The notes under the pieces were generated by a model. The model searched no databases, was not told the origin of the DNA, and saw nothing but the letters and a program-made list of their open reading frames with translations. This document shows, in pieces, positions 36,901-49,763 of a stretch of 64,000 nt of DNA. Numbering within the stretch: position 1 is the first letter of the stretch; each line of letters begins with the position of its first letter. The DNA comes from Chrysoporthe austroafricana. Taxonomy: Eukaryota; Ascomycota; Sordariomycetes; Diaporthales; Cryphonectriaceae. The position numbers and the translations under genes were made by a program. Location: the NCBI GenBank assembly GCA_001051155.2, contig JYIP02000004.1, positions 1,489,576 to 1,553,575 of the forward strand, given 5' to 3'.

Positions 36901-37778
36901 TCGTTCTTTTTCCGTTATCGTTTCAGCAAGCTATTAAAATTTGCAATATTTAGAGAAATCTTCTTAAAATATATTATTCTTTCTTATCTATTAAGATAGA
37001 TTCTTATCGAAATTCGACTTTTTTCCCTTTTAAATCTAGCGCTTAAATAATAAAAGCTATTTTTGCTTAATTACTTATGCCTTTACTTTTTGCAAAAATG
37101 CATTAGCTTTTTTAAAGTTCTATTTTGCCTTTTCGTATCGATCGGCTAAAAGTTTCTAATCGATAAAAATATATATAATTTCAAGAAAAATTTTAATATC
37201 CGATATAATTTAATTCTTCTTTTTAAAATTATTCAAAGCTTATATAAACTTATATATTTAAGCGAAATACTTAATTTCAATATAATCGATAAGCCATAAT
37301 AATAAAATATTATTATTAGTAATTATTATAATAAATTAATAATAAATTATTAATAAATAATTATAATATTTCTTATAAAAATGCTATTTTTATAGAAATT
37401 AATATCTTATAAAATTAATATTTTTATAGAAATTAATATTTTATAAAGCCGATATTTTTATAAAAACTATTATTTTATAAAACCGATATTCTTATAAGAA
37501 TTATTATTTTATAAAGCTAATAATCGAAACCCGATTATATAATAAAAGCGTATAAAATATAGCTATTAATTAATAATAAATATATTGAAATATATTATAA
37601 AGCATAATTTTTCTTAAAAAGTAAATTATATTAAAAGTATATTAAAGCATTATATAAGCCTTTTAATAAGAATATAGCATTTACTTAATAAATTTATTGC
37701 ATATTTATTAAGGGATTTATTATAAATTTATTAAGCGAATTTATTATAAATTTATTTCGTTTATAAGTTTTGCTATTA
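30918..37778 (-). repeat. Left arm of the large inverted repeat
   Basis: Reverse-complement match to 43,070-49,763. Checkpoints: LTR 37,574-37,778 with 43,070-43,274, gag-side text at 36,301-36,480 with 44,341-44,520, integrase text at 31,000-31,200 with 49,480-49,690, and the end of similarity at 30,918 with 49,763. Coordinates sum to 80,848 at the LTR end and to about 80,680 at the far end, so the arms differ by under 200 bases of indels. Confidence 0.85.
37574..37778 (-). repeat. Gypsy LTR (middle copy, 205 bp)
   Basis: The 5' LTR of the left, minus-strand Gypsy copy. It matches 27,125-27,328 directly and 43,070-43,274 inverted. The internal side (37,321-37,573) carries short repeats of TTTATAAAA type shared with 43,275-43,520 in mirror image, next to the probable primer-binding region containing GAAACCCGATTA. 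Confidence 0.8.
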
Positions 37779-37789
37779 TTTAAGCTTTT

Positions 37790-40700
37790 TATTTTTTTTT
37801 TCGAAATACCGTTTTGGATAATTGCGGCGCTATATATTTTATTAATAGCATTAGCCTTTTCGAACTTAAGTTTTTTAAAGCTATATATAATAGAAAAACT
37901 ATTAATATTAGCATTTTAATATTCTTAATTAAAAAGTATAATACTTGCTATTTCAAAAGCATTCTGAACGGAAAAAGCGAACCGAATATAAAAAACCTTA
38001 TTCTATTTCAGATCGCAATAATAGAAAGATTTCATATTAATATTATTTCGGAAGCTCGGCTATTTGAAAAGCAAATCTAATATTGCAGTTTGGATTGTAT
38101 ATTGCATTTCGAATTATTCAAACAAAGCTTTATAATAGCCAAATTATAAAAGCAATTTAATTTAATTTTCTTTAAATATATTTTTTTTATTAATTCTTTT
38201 TATATTATATTCCCGATATAAATTCTTTCGAGCAGTATAAGAATTTTTATATTATTATTTCGGAAATCGAGTAATTATAAAAGGCCGTTTTATTTATTTA
38301 TAAATAAAATATTGCCAAAAAGCGATTCAGAATACTTTTAGCATTTAAAGTCGAAATATTTAAATATTAATGCTTTAAAATAATTCGTTCGAACTATATA
38401 AAACGTAAAAATTAATAATATAAAGTATATTTAATATGAATATTATATTTAAGCCTTTATTATAAAAGTTATTAAATATATAAAATCTGAAAATATTAGC
38501 TTTTATTTTTTCTAATATATTTGCTAAAATTTATTTATATTTTATAAAGTATAAAATAAATTAAAATACGCTTTTATAATTAAAAACGAATATTTTAGGA
38601 AATTATTTGCTTATATATTAAACGATAAAGCGCAATTAATAATATTTATTATATTTATAAGCTTTAAAATTTGAATATAAAAGCAATATAAGCTTTATAT
38701 TTATAAAATTAAATAAGATACGGAAGCAGCTATTATTCGAATAGATTTAAATATAATATATATTCAATAATACGCAAAGCAAAGAATCGACTTTAAAATT
38801 GCTTTCTTATATATAAAAAAGCCAAATAGAAATATTAAATAAGCCGGAAAAGAATATATTAAGCACGCGCTAGTTTTTCGCTTATTAGCTTACTTATTTG
38901 AAAATTTATAGCCGGAATATATTAAAATAGCGGTTTAATTAATTAATATTTCGCTTTTTTTGAAAAAATAAGCAGAAATGCTAAATATAATGCTATATAA
39001 TTAGTTTAAATAATATTTCTATTAATATAAGCTTGAAATAATCAAACTGATTATATCGAATTTGAAATTAAATTAAGCTAGCATTTATATATATAAATAC
39101 CGAATATATATATTGCGAGAAAAGCGTAAAGCAAGCTTTAATAAGCGCAATATAAAAACGGGTTCTAAAGTATATATAAATTACCTTATTAGCTATATAG
39201 CTACGAATTTATATCGTATTTGGATTTTCGCGCTTAATAGAATCAGAATTATATATAATATCTAGTTTAATAAAAACTAGTTTTACGATTTTCAAAAAAA
39301 AGAAATAGCGGATATTCTATTCGCTATTCAAATCGAAAAAATCTTCCCGGAAATTATTAAACTAAAAGAAATTTTAAATACGATTATTGTAAAAGCTTTT
39401 AAGGATATATTTCCTGAAAACGATATTAATTCGGAAAATTAAAGTACTAATTAGCTTATTAATAATAAGGGTAGCAATCGCTCTAATCCTATTATAAAAG
39501 GCATTCTGAATCGGAATTCGGAAATAAGAATACTTGAAACTGAAAATAGAATGCCTTTGCAAGGCGATTCTTTTTAGGAAAGAAGCTTAAGAGATCAAGC
39601 GTAAAGGATTCCAATCCCAGAATATATTCCGGAACCGTATACCCGGAAAGGTTTTCAAAGCGCAAAAAGTAAAATAAATAATCCGATATTCCAATAGATA
39701 TTTATAAGCGAAAAATAAACTGAATCGGCTATAAATATATTTGCTATTTAAGCTAAAATCTAATTTAAAATATAAAAATATAAATTCCAGATATTATAAA
39801 CAAAATATTATTGTAAAGTTATAGAAATCTATAAAATAGAATTTATTTGATATTCGAGCAGAATTAGAAATCTGATAAATAAAGCTTGCAATATTTAAAG
39901 CTCGTTCGCAATAGCTTTTAAGCTAAATACAAGCGCTATAAATGCCTTTCTTATTATTTTCCTGCTTAATTAATAAGAAAATAAGTTTCAAGCTTAAAAT
40001 TAGCGCTTTTAAATTATATATAGCATAATAGCTATAGCAATTGAAAAAGTATTTGTACGAAAAAAAAGCATTTTTTACTTTTAGCAAAAGCATTTGCTTA
40101 TTTTTCTGTTAATAATTCCAAAAACTAATAGAAAGAAATATAATAATAATCTTTTTCCTTTATTAAAAAATTAAAATAAAACTCGAAAAGGCTTTTATCA
40201 AGCTTAATAGCTCGAAGCTATAAGGGCAAAATTCCGGAAACTTATAAAAATAAGAATATAGAAAATAACCGAGCGTAAAAAAGCAATATTTATACCTTTT
40301 CCGCTCAAATAAATATATAGATATAAGCTTAATAAAAACGGCTATTTTAGCTTTTTCAAAGCTTAAATCTATATATGCAATAACTTGCAAAAGCTAAATA
40401 TAATGCAAGATATATATGCTATTATATTAATAGCGTATATTTTTTGTATTCTTATAGCTATAGCAGTATATTTCAATTTTGAAATCGATTAAATGGATAT
40501 AATAAGTATATTTCTAAATGCCAATCGAGAAAGTTTGGAAAGTATATTTTGCGAATTGCTAAATAAGTTTAAAGAATAAAGCAAAGTTATAATACTATCG
40601 AAAATATTATATAGCTTAAAAGATTCGTTATTGTTTTAATATAAAGATTTCTATTTAATATTTTTCGAGCTTAATCTAAAAGCTTTTCCGGAAAAACTTT

Positions 40701-41690
40701 ATATATTTATTAATACGAATGGCAAACTAATCGTTTTATTTTATATAAATAATATATTTTTCATTTACCTTAAAGAATATATAAAAAAGGCTATAGAAAT
40801 AAAGAATAGCATTTACGAAAAGTACGAAATTAAAGATTAAAAAGCTGCGAAATAGTTTTTAAGAATATATATATTCCGAAACTAGAAATAGTATACTATA
40901 AGCTTAGTTTACAATTCGTATATCGATAAGATAGCAAGCAAGTTTAAGCTTATTAATAATAAAGCCGCTTTTCTATATATATTTCTTAAACTTAAGATTT
41001 TAGAAAAAAAAATTTACTAAGCAAGCTTTAGAAAGCCAAATTAAAATATATTAAGAGAAAGTAAAATCTATTTTATATACGGCAATTATAATATATTTAA
41101 ATATAGCTTTTATATATATTTTGCTATTAAAATTTTTAATAAATTCCGGATTTAAATATATAAAAGCTGCAAACCGAATTATATACTATTTATATATTAT
41201 AAAATTCTTGGCTATTTAATATGGAAAAGGCTATTCTGAAATTCAAGCATTGCTTATAGTTAGAAATACTTTATTCGCAAACGATATTGAAAATAGAAAA
41301 TTTATATACGGATATATAATAACTTTTTTCGAAAAGCTAATATATTAGAAATCGGCAAAATAAAATACAGTTTCGATTTTTATAATAAAAGCTAAACTAA
41401 ATGCTTTATTTATTATTGCGAAAGAAATAATTTTTTTGCAACGCTTATTTAAAGATTTAGCTTTAAATTTAAGCGAATTATAAAGATTATTTTGCAATAA
41501 TAACTAAACTATTCGGCTAATAATATTTAAGTATAAAAGAATTAATATTAAGTTTCGCTATATTAATATTTAATAAATATAGCTAAAGCAAAAATATTAG
41601 AAAAGAACTTTTATTATATCGTATTTGCTAATATAAAATATACTAGCAAATAGGCTAACGAAAAATTTTAATCGAACTTAATTCAAGCAT
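37790..41690 (+). mobile_element. Copia-type retrotransposon pol, RIP-degraded
   Basis: One + frame, with stops mostly TAA/TAG, reads as a whole Copia pol in the correct order. Protease with DNCGAIYFIN at about 37,817 (active-site DSGA region) comes first, then a pre-integrase segment with NIISEARLFEK at about 38,040. Integrase follows, with VRTI then NVKINNIK near 38,390 and YRIYILREKRKA at about 39,098, and downstream YIATNLYRIWIFALNR. RT has YINNI at about 40,743 in place of the catalytic Y-x-D-D, as G-to-A mutation would produce, then YEIKD and SYIDKIASKF at about 40,915. RNase H is at 41,280-41,640, with KAKLNALFIIAKE and RINIKFRYINI. A Ty1/Copia element is therefore certain; activity is impossible. 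No LTR of its own is recognisable on either side. Confidence 0.88.
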
Positions 41691-43069
41691 TTTAAAGCAA
41701 TTTTAAACTTATAAGATATACAATACGAAATTTTAAAAAGGAATTAAAAAGGAAGCATATTGCAAGCCTAATATATATTTCATTTATTTTAAATAAAATT
41801 ATAGCTTATTTGAACTTAATTTAATATAACTTATATGCTTAAACCTTATATTTATTCAGAATTAAATATCTAGTAAAAGATTAAAATAATTAAAAATCTT
41901 GCGAATATCCGTAATAATAGCTTTATGCTCAAAATACTAATCTTTAAATAACCGGCTAATATAAAAAACTAAAAGAAGCTATACGGCTACCGGCTGAAAA
42001 ATAACATTCTGGGAAATAATAGCGGAAGCGGGAATATGTTTCTGCTTTTTCGAATTCTAAGCCTTTTCTATCTCTTGCTCTTCTAGCTTATCTTACAGCT
42101 TTTCCAAGCGCTCGAACTTATTATTTATAGGCTTGAAATTACTAGATTCGAAATGCTTAAATATAGCTTTTTAAGCCCAAATAGCATATTTTAATCTCGT
42201 TTTATTCGATATAACCGGGTTAAATTGAAAATTAACGATAGCAGTATTCGAACTGGCTATCGCAAACGCTTTTCTCTTTTAAGACCTTATTCGTAAAGCG
42301 TAAAGGGTTTTAGGATTTTTTTCGTCCTTATCAAAATTGGCTATAATTAGCTCTTTTCCTTTCTTAAATCCTTTAAAGATATACGGAAAAAGAATAATTT
42401 TGCTAGCTTTAATACCCGCTACTATTATATCGAGCTCGTTTTTAGCTTTATAAAGCTCTTTTATAAATAGCATAAGATATTTAAGGATTAAAATATACTA
42501 GTAATTTTAAATATAGCAAATATATTTCGAGTTATTTAATCTTTTTTGCTTATAATATATTTTATTAGAATTCGAATTTGCTAAGCTTTTAATATAATTA
42601 ATATAAAACGAACTTATTAAGTCTTTAAAGCTATTTAATATAATTATAATAATTTACGAACGTATAGTTTTAAATAGTATCGATTGAATATTAAATGCTA
42701 TTTTCTTTTTCGTAAGCGTTTTGGCAATCGAAATGGCTTTTATAAGCGTTTTCGCAATCGGAATAGCCTTTTTAAGCGTTATTTTTATAACTGGAATAGC
42801 TTTATTAAATAATACTTTAACAATTGGAACGATTTTTTTGGATATTAAAGCAAGTATTTTGAAAATCGTTTTAGCTTTTTTAAGAATAAAAGAAATTCCT
42901 GAAATAGCAATATTAATCTTCTCTTGCTTATTTATTAAAAAAATAAAGCTTAAATTAATAAGAGCTTGCTATCGGATATATTTATTAAAGCTTAAATTAA
43001 GAAAAATCCAATATTAAATATATTTATTTACTATTTTATATTTATTTCTTAAAGCAAAATAAGCATTCC
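41690..43069. other. Interval between Copia pol and right Gypsy LTR, with a short tandem repeat
   Basis: Should contain the Copia 3' end, but I could not match any LTR to the left side. The part 42,000-42,480 keeps more G/C than its surroundings and has a 64-codon open frame on minus (42,279-42,473) of unknown nature. At about 42,714-42,800 a unit of roughly 33 bases (GCAATCGRAATRGC then TTTTWTAAGCGTT) is repeated about two and a half times, and a 98-codon frame on + (42,721-43,017) crosses it. No family is recognised. Confidence 0.45.
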
Positions 43070-43274
43070 TAATAATAAAATTTATAAACGTAATAAATTT
43101 ATAATAAATTTGCTTAGTAAATTTATAATAAATCCTTTAATAAATACGCAATGAATTTATTAAGTAAATATTATATTTTTACTAGAAAGCTTATATAATG
43201 CTTTAATAAGCTTTTAATATAATTTACTTTTTTAAAAAAACGATATTTTATAATATATTTTAATATATTTATTA
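43070..43274 (+). repeat. Gypsy LTR (right copy, 205 bp)
   Basis: The 5' LTR of the right, plus-strand Gypsy copy. It is the inverted match of 37,574-37,778 over its full length. It begins TAATAATAAAA, where the least mutated copy implies TGATAGCAAAA, and ends ATATTTATTA. Confidence 0.8.
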
Positions 43275-46200
43275 TTAATTAATAGCTATACTTTGCACGC
43301 TTTTATTACGTAATCGGGTTTCAATTATTAGCTTTATAAAATAATAATTCTTATAAAAATATCGATTTTATAAAATAATAGCTTTTATAAAAATATCGGT
43401 TTTTATAAAAATATTAATTTTATAAAATATCGGCTTTTATAAAAATAATGCTTTTATAAAAAATATTATAATTATTTATTAATAATTTATTATTAATTTA
43501 CTATAGCAATTATTAATAATAATATTTTATTATTGCAATTTATTAATTATATTGAAATTAAGCATTTTGCTTAAATATATAAATTTATATAAGCTTTAAA
43601 CGATTTTAAGAAAAAGGATTAAGTTATATTGAATATTAAGATTTTTTTCGAAATTATATGCATTTTCGTTAATTGGAAACTTTTAGCCAATTAATACGAA
43701 AAAGCAAAGCAAAACCTTAAAGAAGCCAATATATTTTTGCAAAAAGCAAAAGCATAAATAATTAAACAAAAATAGCTTTTATTGCTTAAGTGCTAGATTT
43801 AAGAGGGAAAAAAATCGAATTTCGATAAGAATTTATTTTAATAAATAAGAAAGAATAATATATTTTAAGAAAATTTTTCCAAATATTGCAAATTTCGATA
43901 GCTTATTAAAGTAATAATGGAAAAAGAGTAATAATAAATACTTATAAAAATAAATAAAAGCGAAAATATTTTTCGATTTAATAATCCGGAAAATCTATTA
44001 AAAAAAATTAGCTTAATAATAATTTATCGAAAATCGAAAGCATTATATATTTAAATATATTAATATTAATAGCGGAATTAAGTATATTTATTTATTACAA
44101 TATTCGATTGAAAATTTAAATTTTAAATTTATTAATAAATTCGGGAATTTTTTAATTATAGTAAGAAAAATAAATAAAAATAAAAGAAAATAATTAATTC
44201 TAAAAAATAAGCGCATTTTTTTCTTTTTAATAGAAATTTAAAATCGGAATATTTCTAAATAAAATTCTATTATAGCTATTTTAGCTAATTTTATAAACTT
44301 TATAATAGAAAGTATATTAATATTCTAATCGGGTTTATTAAATTATTTATAACTTTTCGGGAAAAAAGATTATAAAAAAAAAAAACTAAATAAAAGAAAA
44401 TCGAATAATTTTATTATTATTTTTCAGAAATACTCAACCCTTTCTTTCTTAATTACTAGCTTATTAGATTAATTTCTATAATAATCCGAAATAAAAATAA
44501 ATTATTAAAATGGCTTTATTTCAGAAAAAGCAATACGTATTAAGTTTAAGAAAATATTTCGATTATAATAAGCTTTTAATATATAAGCGCTTTAATCGGA
44601 ATTTATTAAAAAACCTTTTTTTATTTTAGCTATAAAATATTATATTAATAATAAATATCGCTTTATTAAATTAATATTTCTTAATATTAAAGAATATATT
44701 CGGCAAATATTTATATTAAAGGCAAAAGATTAATTAAATTAAAGATTATTTTCGGGTTTCGAATTAAATATTGAAATTAATTTTAATTTCTAAAAAGAAT
44801 TAATTAATAAACTAAATAGATTACCAGATCTATCGGATTTCAGCAATAATAAAAATAATAATTTTCAAAATTTATTATTCGGCTATAAATAATTCAAAAA
44901 TCTCCGAATATATCGATTTAATTTATTTAAATTTATAATATTATTCGTTAATATTAATAAAATTTAAAAATATAATTATAAAGCAATTCCGATTTTACGA
45001 AAATTGGAATAATTATATTAATTTAATAATTATATTTATTATAAATAGCAAAATTATTATTTAAAAAAACTTTTAAGCTTTTATAAACTAATATAAAATA
45101 TATATAGCTAGAAATACAAAATATATTAAATATTTTAATTTCTATTTATTTGCTTGCTTAATTAAAATAATATATATTTAGTTTTATTTTATATTATTTT
45201 TTTAAAAATATAAGAATTTTATTTTATATAAATATAATTAAAGCTAGTAAAAGAAATAATTAAAAAGAAATTTCTTTATATCGCAAAAAATTATAAAAGA
45301 TTTGCTAAATATTTAATAATATTTTAAGAAAAATATATAAAATAATCGCAATATTCTGAAATTTACTTATTATATTTATTAATTTATTAAGCTAACCGAA
45401 TATTTAAATTCGTATTTAATTAAAAATATCTGAAATCGAATTAATAAAAAATTAATAGCTAAATATTTCGATAGACTTAATCGAAATAAAAATATAAAGG
45501 ATTTCGAAAAATATTTTAAAGCGAAATAAGAAATATAGCATATTTTCGAATTAAATTGCATAATAAAATTATTTCGTAAATTTGCATAATTAATATAGAA
45601 AGTTATGCAATTGGCTATTAATCTTCCTAATATTAATATTTATTTCTTAATTAATATATTCTTAAAATACTTTAAAAGATTTAAGTTTTAAAGATTTAAA
45701 TATTTATTTTATTCGATAAAAATATTTAATTAGCTAAATTTATTTAAAAGCATTAAATATATTTCGAAATACGAATTTCGAAAGCTTTTATTAAAATAAT
45801 AATAAAAGCTAATAAACGCTCGGAATCAATTATAAGAACGAATAGCTAAATAATAAAATATCTTTAATATAATTAAGAAAATATTAATTAATATTATAAA
45901 TAATAGCAGAAATTTAATTTCAAAAAACCGAAATTTCTAATTGCGCTTTTATTATTAATTCGTACGAAAAAATGCTAAAAAACGTTTTATTTAATTAATT
46001 TTAGCAAATTTCAATATTAATAACAGAAAATTGTAATATAATCTAAATAAAAAAAATAAGCTAATTCGAAAAGGCTATTTTTCTGTAAATAATAATTTAT
46101 TTATAGCAAATAATAATAAATAAAATAAAAAAACTGAAAATAGCGAAAACTTATAAAAATAAAAAAACGAATTGGAAAAATAAGCTAATAAAAAAAACGT

Positions 46201-49200
46201 AATAATCGAAAATAATATTTAGATTTTTCGAACCGAAAAAATAAAACTATTAATAAATAAAAGCATATTCTATATTAAATACTTTATATAATTATCCAAT
46301 TAGCTATAGAATTTTCTTAAAATTAATATATAAAAAAAAGAAATTTTGAAATATAATATTCTTATATTTACGATTAAGCTTTATTAAAGCAATAGCTATA
46401 CGTATGCAAGAGCTATAATTAAAGCATATTCGAATAAGCCGGATATAAAAATTTATATCGATATAAACATTAATTATTATATTATTATTAAAGAATTATT
46501 AATATAATTTTTTAAAACGAAAGTAAATTAAAATATAAAAGCTAAATTCAGAAATATAAGCTAATCGCTAATAAAAGGCTAAATTGAATTCGATTTATAT
46601 TTTTAAAGCAATAAATATAGCTATTTAATTATATTTTATATTCGAATAAGAATTTAAATATTAAATCGATTGGAAATAAATATTTTATTAAAATAAGAAT
46701 ATAATATTCTTTATAAATTAAATATTCTAAATTCAAAATCGTTTATATAATTTAATTATTTTAATAATGCTATAATGAAAATAAAAATATTTGCCCAAAT
46801 GCTAATACAATTCCGGCAAATAAAAGCTGCAATTATTATAATAATGCTATTTAAATTTTATAAATTAATTCTTATTAATATTAAACAAATTCCAAAAATA
46901 TAACTTTTCTATTCAAGCTAAAATAGAAAGAATAAATAAATTGTTTAATAAGCTATTAAATTAAAAAAATTTTAATAACGAATTAAGCAGCAATCTTTTT
47001 AAAGATTTAGAAAAACTAATTTTTAAAAACAGTTAAACTATTCCAGATAAATTATATAATTTTGCTAGCAAATTATAATAATTATTATTATATTACGCAA
47101 TAATACCTTTTTTAATAAATTAAAAATAAATTATAGCTTTTAAAAAAGCTAAATTCAAACTAATTATTATTTATTAAGTATATTTTCCAATAAATTACGG
47201 AAATTATTAGAAAATAGCTGGAAAAATATTAATTCCCGGATATAAAGATTCCCGAAATAAAAAACTATTTCGAAAATAATAATAAATTAGGAATTCGAAA
47301 AAATAAAGCTATTAAAGAATCGGAAATTAATTTCAGTATATATATTTACAAGCATTTACCGGAATTTCTTTATAAAATTATAAAATTAATACGAATATAT
47401 ATTAAAATTTTTAAAAATATAAATCCTATTAATATGCTAATTAATTAATAAATAAAAATCAATTTAATTGAAAAATAGCAAAATTAGAAAATAAAATAAA
47501 AGCTATATTATTTAAATAAAGAAAATTAAAAAATAATTAATAAAATTTTAAATAAATTATATTAACAAAATCGAATTAAATAAATTATAAATATAATACT
47601 ATTCAGTTTATTAATTTTTATAATTTAGAAAAATATAAATAATTAAAAGAAAAGATATATAATAATTAATCTATATGCTTTAAATAAAATTTTAATTCCC
47701 GATATTTATTTTTTATTATTATAGCAAAAAATTATTAAATAATTAAAAAGAAAAATATATATTATAATAATAAATATATAATAATTTTTCTATTAATTTC
47801 TAATATATCCAGATTATAAAAACCGATTTATTATTATTAATTATTGCAATTAAAAAAGAATAAAAGTTTTATTTATAAAATTTCGAAATTTATTATTTTA
47901 TATTTAGCATTTTATAAATTAATTCTTACAATTATATTATAAGTTTGCTTCCGCTTTTATAAATAATATTATTATTTATTTAATTATAGAATAAGATTAT
48001 TTATAATATTTATAAATTATTTTCTCGCTATTTTTATACAAAAATATTTTATTAGCTAAACTTAAATCGTTTTTTGGATATCTTTTAATCCAGATCTTAA
48101 GATTCAAAATAAACAGATTCGGAATTTTTAATACGAAATACTAAATATAAGCCATTCGCAACCTGGAATTCTTTAAAATATTCTAGCAATTAGAAAAGTT
48201 TATTAAATTTATAAAATACTTATATTATTTAATTCTTAAATATAGCTATAAAATTAACTTATTTCAAAAAAAGAAAATTAGAATATTAAGCAAAACTTAT
48301 TAATCGAATTATTTATTTTTAAATATAAAATAACGAAATTATATTATATAAGCTATTTTCGATTTAATATTAAACGAAATTAATAGTTTTTATAATTTTA
48401 AAATAGCTTTAAAAGCTAAAAATGCTTTATTTATAAAACAATTAATAAAATAAAATGAAAATATTAGCTTATAAAGCTAAAAATAGCTTATTTAATATAG
48501 CTAATATAAAAATTATAAATAATAATAAAATCGAACCGAATTAAATTAATTTATATTTTTACCGATTATATAATAATAATTAATATTATTTATTTATTAT
48601 TTATAAATATAATAAATAAAATTAAAGCAAATATATAATTAATTTTCGTTTTAGAATATTTAAGTTAATTCGATTTGAAAGCATATTATATACCGGGAAA
48701 GTCGAATATTTTCGCAAATGCTATATTAAAATTACTATTTATTCAAAAACCTATCGATAATAAAAGCATTCTAAATAAGATATAAGAAAACGAATTTATT
48801 TAAATTTTCAGTAAAATATTTATAAATAGCGAAATGAAAAGGCATATTAAGAAAGAATACGAAAAATACTTTTTATAGTTTAAAATAATCGAATAATTAA
48901 AAGATTTAAATAAAATTATTCGATTATTTTTTATATTAAATTATAATAATTTATTATTTTTTAAGGATTATTATAGGAAATAATAATTATATATTCCGAA
49001 TAAAGTAATATTAGATTTTATTAAAAAAGCTTATAATAAAAAATATTATTTCAGTATAAACTATATATAATATAATTTAACAAATCGATTCGTTATTAAA
49101 TATTATTATGCTAAAATACGCAATTATATATCGATATATTAAGCTTATAATAAAAATAAAAATAACTTATAATAACTTTTAAAAGAAATATAGCTTATAT

Positions 49201-49763
49201 TATTTTTATTAATTTTATTCTATATTATTATTATAGATTTTATTATAAAACTATTAATAATATTATTTATAAATATTATATAAGCTTTAGCTAAAATATT
49301 ATTCTTAAATATATTTTTTATAATTACGAATAAATATTCTAAAGCTATAATTATTATATTAAGTAATGCAATATATATTATAATAAATTAAATAACTTTT
49401 ATTTTATAAATACTTTATATTATTAGTTAAAGAATATTTAAGAAAATTATTTTAGATAAAAATTCGAAATTCTTATCGGAATTCTAGAAATATTTATAAA
49501 AAGCTATCGGAACGAAACTTACTTACTCTATTGCTTTATATTTGCAAACGGATAAGCAATTTGAAATAAAAAACCGAATAATTAAAATAATAATTCGATA
49601 TTTTATAACCGCTTATTTTAATGCAAAATAAACTGAAATAATACTAGCATTATAATTTAATTTAAATAATATATATAATTAAGCTATAAAATATTTAGCT
49701 AGCTAAATACTATTCAGATTTAATTTATTATTAAGCTAATAAATAAAAAATATAATATTTTTA
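43070..49763 (+). mobile_element. Gypsy-type retrotransposon, right copy, truncated in integrase
   Basis: Plus-strand copy starting with the LTR at 43,070. Reading through stops: a gag region at about 43.6-46.5 kb, protease/RT with the connecting block around 48,130-48,330 (RQLEKFI-like text, then KINLFQKKKIR), RNase H ending in YYIPGKSNIFANALL at about 48,684, the integrase zinc-binding segment at about 49,020-49,170, and the integrase core ending with LQTDKQFE at about 49,546-49,569. Similarity to the left copy stops at 49,763, before the chromodomain and 3' LTR, exactly where base composition changes. The right end is therefore lost by truncation or by recombination with the neighbouring block. 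Confidence 0.82.
43070..49763 (+). repeat. Right arm of the large inverted repeat
   Basis: Counterpart of 30,918-37,778 in reverse complement, centred near 40,424. The 5.3-kb spacer holds the Copia pol. See the left arm for checkpoints. Confidence 0.85.

Larger units (their letters stand above)
27125..37778 (-). mobile_element. Gypsy-type chromovirus retrotransposon, left copy, RIP-degraded
   Basis: Bounded by LTR copies at 37,574-37,778 (5') and 27,125-27,328 (3'). Reading leftwards on the minus strand through stops shows integrase with the QTD(G)Q region at about 31,130, a following segment where YNKHYY and LKLAFYINIYPI-like phrases match the tail of chromovirus integrase, and a chromodomain-like stretch (YKLEKII then IKYLIK) at about 30,430-30,560. 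The gag, RT and RNase H part at 31.3-37.3 kb is the mirror of the right copy. About 2.8 kb between the chromodomain and the 3' LTR is unexplained. The flanking 5-mers (AATAA at 27,120; TTTAA at 37,779) do not form a target-site duplication, so the two LTRs may not belong to one insertion. Non-functional. Confidence 0.75.
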
